Made by a program: the position numbers and the translations under genes. From contig NZ_CP150170.1 of the NCBI RefSeq assembly GCF_037963865.1, positions 6,882,001 to 6,946,000 of the forward strand: a DNA stretch of 64,000 bases. Reading direction: 5' to 3'. The notes below the pieces were generated by a model, which was not told the origin of the DNA, ran no database searches, and worked only from the letters and a program-made list of their open reading frames with translations. Origin of the DNA: Paenibacillus sp. FSL R10-2734. GTDB taxonomy: Bacteria > Bacillota > Bacilli > Paenibacillales > Paenibacillaceae. This document shows, piece by piece, positions 60,476-64,000 of the stretch (position 1 is the stretch's first letter; the number at the start of each line of letters is the position of its first letter).

Positions 60476-61450
60476 CTAAAACGAATAATATACCTCTTTT
60501 CCCTCAAGAAAATCTCGACAAAGCGTGCTACATATTTTGGAGGCATGCTCTTGAATCCAGCCGTTCCTCTCAGAGTCATGAATGAAAAATACGTAACTAA
60601 TAAAAATATCCATAAATATTTGTCCTTCAATGTACCGAATCTCATCCAGTGAAAAGCTTGTTTTAGATGCATAACCATCCAAAAGCGTTTTTCGGAGCTC
60701 ACTTTTTAGCATGGAAGATGCGGAGCCCAAATCAAACAAGTAGTATCCGTAACCAAATAAGCAATAATCTATTAAGATTGGATTGTATTCTGACACAACG
60801 ACATTCCCCAGTTGAAAATCAGCATGAATGAATCCCCATGAGTTGTCCCTAGCGTCCAGTTCTGTTAACTGTTGTTTTACTACGAATAGAACGCTACTAA
60901 TAACATCGTAATCCTCCTGATTCAGGACTCCGTTGTTTGTACCCTGTCGAAGTTCTTTCAACGTTTCATCAATCTTTTGGACGTCGTAGACAGGTCTATG
61001 TAACTTCAAGGGCATTAACGTTCGTGAAAATTTATGTAAACTGGCAAGATTTTCGCCTAATCTAAATACAATTTGTTCAATGTTGTCTTCATCTTGGGTA
61101 AGCGTCGAACCTTCGATCCATTCTAAAAGAGTTGCCAAACTGGTACCAAATTGATCAGAAATATATTCAGTAACCAATTCTCCCTTTTGATTTACTACAG
61201 GTCTTTGAACCTTCAGTATGTTATTTTGATCGATTTCTCGTAGAAAAAACATTTCAGACTGCAATCCATCTCGAGTATGTTGCAAGCCTGAGAACCCTTC
61301 AGATATTGGTTTATGTATGCGTAACAAGTACTGCTTATTATCCGGTTTGTTGGTCACTTTAAATGTAATATTTTCATTATGTCTAATGAATTCAATGATT
61401 GGCTCGATGAACGAATACTGCAACAATACTTTCTCAGCTTCAATGATCAC
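60476..61450 (-). CDS. APH-fold phosphotransferase (324 aa)
   Basis: The frame opens at 61609 and has an ATG at 61504 with no ribosome site. AAGGAGG is followed by GTG at 61450, spacing eight, so I choose this GTG. The phosphotransferase motifs are the catalytic loop WGFIHADFQLGNVVV and the following LIDYCLFGYGYYLFDL, where the usual DFD/DWE is changed to DYC. The N-terminal lobe has FKVTNKPDNKQYLLRIHKP with the ATP-binding Lys/Arg region. It resembles the previous kinase in fold only. The substrate is unknown; candidates include antibiotics, homoserine or choline-like compounds. Confidence 0.85.
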   Translation of the reverse strand: MIIEAEKVLLQYSFIEPIIEFIRHNENITFKVTNKPDNKQYLLRIHKPISEGFSGLQHTRDGLQSEMFFLREIDQNNILKVQRPVVNQKGELVTEYISDQFGTSLATLLEWIEGSTLTQDEDNIEQIVFRLGENLASLHKFSRTLMPLKLHRPVYDVQKIDETLKELRQGTNNGVLNQEDYDVISSVLFVVKQQLTELDARDNSWGFIHADFQLGNVVVSEYNPILIDYCLFGYGYYLFDLGSASSMLKSELRKTLLDGYASKTSFSLDEIRYIEGQIFMDIFISYVFFIHDSERNGWIQEHASKICSTLCRDFLEGKEVYYSF

Positions 61451-61574
61451 AAGACTTCCCTCCTTCAAATCTAGAGTATCCTTTATATTGTACCTGTTGC
61501 TCATTGTATTTACTTGGAATAAATAACTATATTTAAAAAGTATCCCCTTGAAGAGCTCTAATAAAAAAAAAATA

Positions 61575-61606
61575 GAGTTACATATTAGATCTCTAATACG
61601 TAACTC
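61575..61606 (-). terminator. Terminator after the GH42 gene
   Basis: GAGTTAC and TATTAGA pair with TCTAATA and GTAACTC, nearly perfect. Leftward the arm is followed by a long T-run. It ends the GH42 gene read from 63687. Confidence 0.88.
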
Positions 61607-61635
61607 CAATTATTTTCATTAGCTATTTCATAGTC

Positions 61636-63687
61636 TTAATGCAAAATCAATACACCAAAGCCTTCCAGAGTAATCTCACCCGATAACGTTGTTCCGCTCA
61701 GTAAATCCGTTTTAGTCTCATGCAGATGTAAAGAGGCAGGCGTTTCACTATAGTTAAGTAAAAAAGTATAGCTGAAAGAAGCCCCGTTACGAATTTGCAG
61801 CTCTACTTCTGCTGGAAGCTCGATCCACTTTGCTGGCGACTGCAAACCGATTTGATCAATGATTATGGACGCTGCCTGTTCATTAAAGACTGCTCCGTAG
61901 TACCACACCTCACCCTTACCGCGACGATTTCTCGTAACCGCCGGTTTTCCCGCATAATAATCAGAGGCATAAACCGCCATGACTTCGGCCGAAGCATCCT
62001 CAATACGAAGAATATCATTAAAATCATCTGCCCCAGTAATCACTTCGGTCGCACCCGACCAGCTAATCGTTGTTGGCTGACGACTGCCCTTAACCATTGT
62101 GAATTCTTCGACTGTGATTCCGCATAAATCCCTAGCAGCACCTGGGAAAGGACGCATATAGCATTGGCCGCGTTCATCCTTATAGCCGGTTCTGCATCCG
62201 AAGATCAGTTTTCCACCTTGCTGAACATATGCATCTAGGAGTGACGCTGTCTCATCTGTCATGATCGCCGGGTGAGGATAGATAAGCACGTCGTACCGTG
62301 CAAGCTCTTCCAGCGTTGTCTTTTTGCGTAAATAGAGTACGTCATTTGGGATATGCTTCCGCTGAAGGGCCTTGTACCACTCCTTGTTACTCTTCCACAT
62401 AAATGGACCATGCCAAACATCGTATTCTCCATCCCACTCATTAGCATAATCACGAACAATAGCAACGTTAGCCTGATTACGTGTACCGACAAGCGCTTGA
62501 CCTGCCGCTGCCAACTCTTGACCGATCTGTCCCGCTTCCCGCACTCTTCGGTTCGGCTGGTTATGGTAGTCGTTAATGCCATGCCAATAAATTTCATTGC
62601 CCATCGTAGCGGTCCGCCAGCGGAAATATAGCACCATGTCGGCGCCATGAGCGATCGATTGATAGGTCCATAACCGCATCTGTCCCGGCTTCGGAGAAGG
62701 CATATCCATCCGGTTCACCCATCCCCCAGGTCCCGACTGCTGCTCCATAATACAGAAATTCGGGGAAATGGAACGAACAACCGATAATGACAGCCCCCAG
62801 CCTCTATCATTCAGCGGATTCTGCTCATTCGGATCATAAAAAATAGTAGAGAACTGAGGATAGGAATCATAGCTGAAGAAATCTAGCAATCCATCCGTCA
62901 ATTCATGACTGTCGAGATGCCCGAACAGACCGTTTGTTGTTACCCATTGCTTAGGGGCGAGTTTACGGATGATATCCGCTTGGTTTTTGGCAAAAGAAAT
63001 CGTATTGTCCGATATGAACCTTTTTTCATCCAAAGCCTGATGAGGATTGGGCTGCTTAGGTGATGGAGTCGGACGTGGAAGATATACCTGAGACCAATCA
63101 CTGTAGCTCTGATTCCAAAAAACAGCCCCCCAAGCCTCGTTTAGCTGCTCAAGCGTGACATATTTATGCTGCAGCCATTCCCGAAAAGCCCTGTGGTCAC
63201 TCTCCGAATAAAATTCACTGATCTCGCAGTTCAGTTCATTATCAATTTGCCAGCCAACCACACCCGGATGATTCCCATAATGTTCAGCCATTTGTTCCGT
63301 AATCCGCGCACACAGCTCACGGTATTTGAGGCTGCTGTAATTATAATGACGGCGCATGCCATGCTGAAGCGTAACACCTTCATAGGTCACATTGAGTACT
63401 TCTGGATACTTATAGGTCAGCCAAGCTGGAGGTGTAGCCGTCGGAGTGCCAAGCACAACCTGAAGACCATGTTTATGAGCTAGATCAATCACTCGATCAA
63501 AGAGCCCGAACTGAAATTCACCCTCAGCAGGTTCGAAAATCGACCAGGCAAACTCCCCGATCCGTATGATCGTGAAGCCTAATTCTCGCATCCGGCGATA
63601 ATCGTCCTCCCACATGCTTTCCGGCCAGTGCTCCGGATAATAACAGACGCCAAGCTCGAACTTTTCTGTTGCGACAGGTTTCTTCAT
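61636..63687 (-). CDS. GH42 beta-galactosidase (683 aa)
   Basis: GGAGGT precedes two ATG codons; the one at 63687 has the better spacing, giving MKKPVATEKFELGVCYYPEHW. The catalytic acid is Glu151 in WQIDNELN. The nucleophile Glu is in CIMEQQSGPGGW. The enzyme is full-length with no signal peptide. The Cys cluster of the 32707-34698 enzyme is missing here (His114 takes the place of the first Cys), so the three GH42 proteins are diverged paralogues rather than recent copies. An AraC gene is divergent and probably regulates it. Confidence 0.95.
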   Translation of the reverse strand: MKKPVATEKFELGVCYYPEHWPESMWEDDYRRMRELGFTIIRIGEFAWSIFEPAEGEFQFGLFDRVIDLAHKHGLQVVLGTPTATPPAWLTYKYPEVLNVTYEGVTLQHGMRRHYNYSSLKYRELCARITEQMAEHYGNHPGVVGWQIDNELNCEISEFYSESDHRAFREWLQHKYVTLEQLNEAWGAVFWNQSYSDWSQVYLPRPTPSPKQPNPHQALDEKRFISDNTISFAKNQADIIRKLAPKQWVTTNGLFGHLDSHELTDGLLDFFSYDSYPQFSTIFYDPNEQNPLNDRGWGLSLSVVRSISPNFCIMEQQSGPGGWVNRMDMPSPKPGQMRLWTYQSIAHGADMVLYFRWRTATMGNEIYWHGINDYHNQPNRRVREAGQIGQELAAAGQALVGTRNQANVAIVRDYANEWDGEYDVWHGPFMWKSNKEWYKALQRKHIPNDVLYLRKKTTLEELARYDVLIYPHPAIMTDETASLLDAYVQQGGKLIFGCRTGYKDERGQCYMRPFPGAARDLCGITVEEFTMVKGSRQPTTISWSGATEVITGADDFNDILRIEDASAEVMAVYASDYYAGKPAVTRNRRGKGEVWYYGAVFNEQAASIIIDQIGLQSPAKWIELPAEVELQIRNGASFSYTFLLNYSETPASLHLHETKTDLLSGTTLSGEITLEGFGVLILH

Positions 63688-63847
63688 CATTACCTCCAAA
63701 GTATTAAAAATATGCTTTCGGTATTTTATAATTCTATTGTAGTATCAGTGATAAGAACCCTTATATAACAAAATATTGCGATCATATAACAATATTGCGT
63801 GATTGCCTTGGTTCACCTAGGGCATCTAGAAATGGGAGGCTCCAAAC
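63688..63847. promoter_or_regulatory. Divergent spacer between GH42 and AraC genes
   Basis: This 160-bp spacer should carry both promoters. ATAACAAAATATTGCG and ATAACAATATTGCG stand close together at about 63765-63800 as a direct repeat. They are plausible half-sites for the AraC protein. Confidence 0.4.
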
Positions 63848-64000
63848 ATGAAGAAACAATGGTATTTGCCGAATCCGGCTTTTTCAAAATATGTCTGTTA
63901 TCCTGAGTTTCTAGGTCATTACACTGACTTTCCACAGCATACAGAGAGAAGAAGTGAAGGGTTTCTGGGAAGCTATAATCTACATTTGATCTTTGGTGGG
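63848..64000 (+). CDS. AraC-type regulator, N-terminal part only
   Basis: The ATG follows GGGAGG at eight bases. The 51 visible codons (MKKQWYLPNPAFSKYVCYPE and then HYTDFPQHTERRSEGFLGSYNLHLIFGG) match the start of the cupin domain of AraC-type regulators with the motif NLHLIFGG. The gene continues beyond the window, so the DNA-binding part is not seen. It is divergent from the GH42 gene, 160 bp apart, repeating the glycosidase/AraC pairing seen three times to the left. I call it with moderate confidence. Confidence 0.7.
   Translation, partial: MKKQWYLPNPAFSKYVCYPEFLGHYTDFPQHTERRSEGFLGSYNLHLIFGG

Overview
The window looks like a chromosomal segment of a spore-forming, mid-GC Firmicute, most likely Paenibacillus. 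The clues are AGGAGG-type ribosome sites on nearly every gene, a copper-amine-oxidase-N secreted protein, a YesM/YesN-type two-component pair beside a sugar ABC transporter, many AraC regulators beside glycosidases, and a type-2 (long) threonine synthase. No rRNA, tRNA, CRISPR or phage genes were seen.

Region 1 (1-14196) is the most unusual part. A leftward cluster runs from 10903 past the left edge: an exported vWA protein, a 1129-aa tubulin-like GTPase, an 800-aa protein that I read as a degenerate tubulin-like partner, a six-helix membrane vWA protein, a 213-aa probable beta-sandwich protein, and a zinc-ribbon P-loop GTPase cut by the window edge. Divergently transcribed are a 50-aa single-helix peptide, a zinc-ribbon membrane protein and, after a 99-bp tandem hairpin repeat, a 592-aa membrane-anchored protein. 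I infer one apparatus: cytosolic tubulin-like and GTPase parts coupled to two vWA domains outside the membrane. Its function is unknown.

Region 2 (14197-29300) holds ordinary accessory and housekeeping genes: PPOX-like protein, GyrI-like effector-binding protein, WrbA, Gfo/Idh/MocA oxidoreductase, MazG-like and Nudix house-cleaning enzymes, YceI protein, an OmpR/EnvZ-type pair, amidase, YpsA-like SLOG protein and a lipoprotein. It also holds a 51-bp tandem array (15306-15844) and a dead IS200/IS605 element with tnpA internally deleted and tnpB stopped by one nonsense codon.

Region 3 (29313-51002, continued at 61636-64000) is a plant-polysaccharide utilisation region. It has three GH42 beta-galactosidases, a GH31 alpha-xylosidase, a GH127 beta-L-arabinofuranosidase, a GH51 alpha-L-arabinofuranosidase, an SGNH esterase-like protein, one intact ABC sugar importer with its YesM/YesN-type sensor pair, four AraC regulators and a remnant of a second ABC permease. 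The mix fits uptake and trimming of arabinose-, xylose- and galactose-decorated oligosaccharides.

Region 4 (51247-61606) contains a large two-part methyltransferase next to a radical SAM/SPASM protein, a second Gfo/Idh/MocA oxidoreductase, threonine synthase, a CYTH protein, a 36-bp tandem array (57758-58398), two APH-fold kinases and a GNAT acetyltransferase. Many convergent and intergenic spacers carry clear hairpin terminators. Several start codons are placed here downstream of the longest possible reading frame because of a strong ribosome site.
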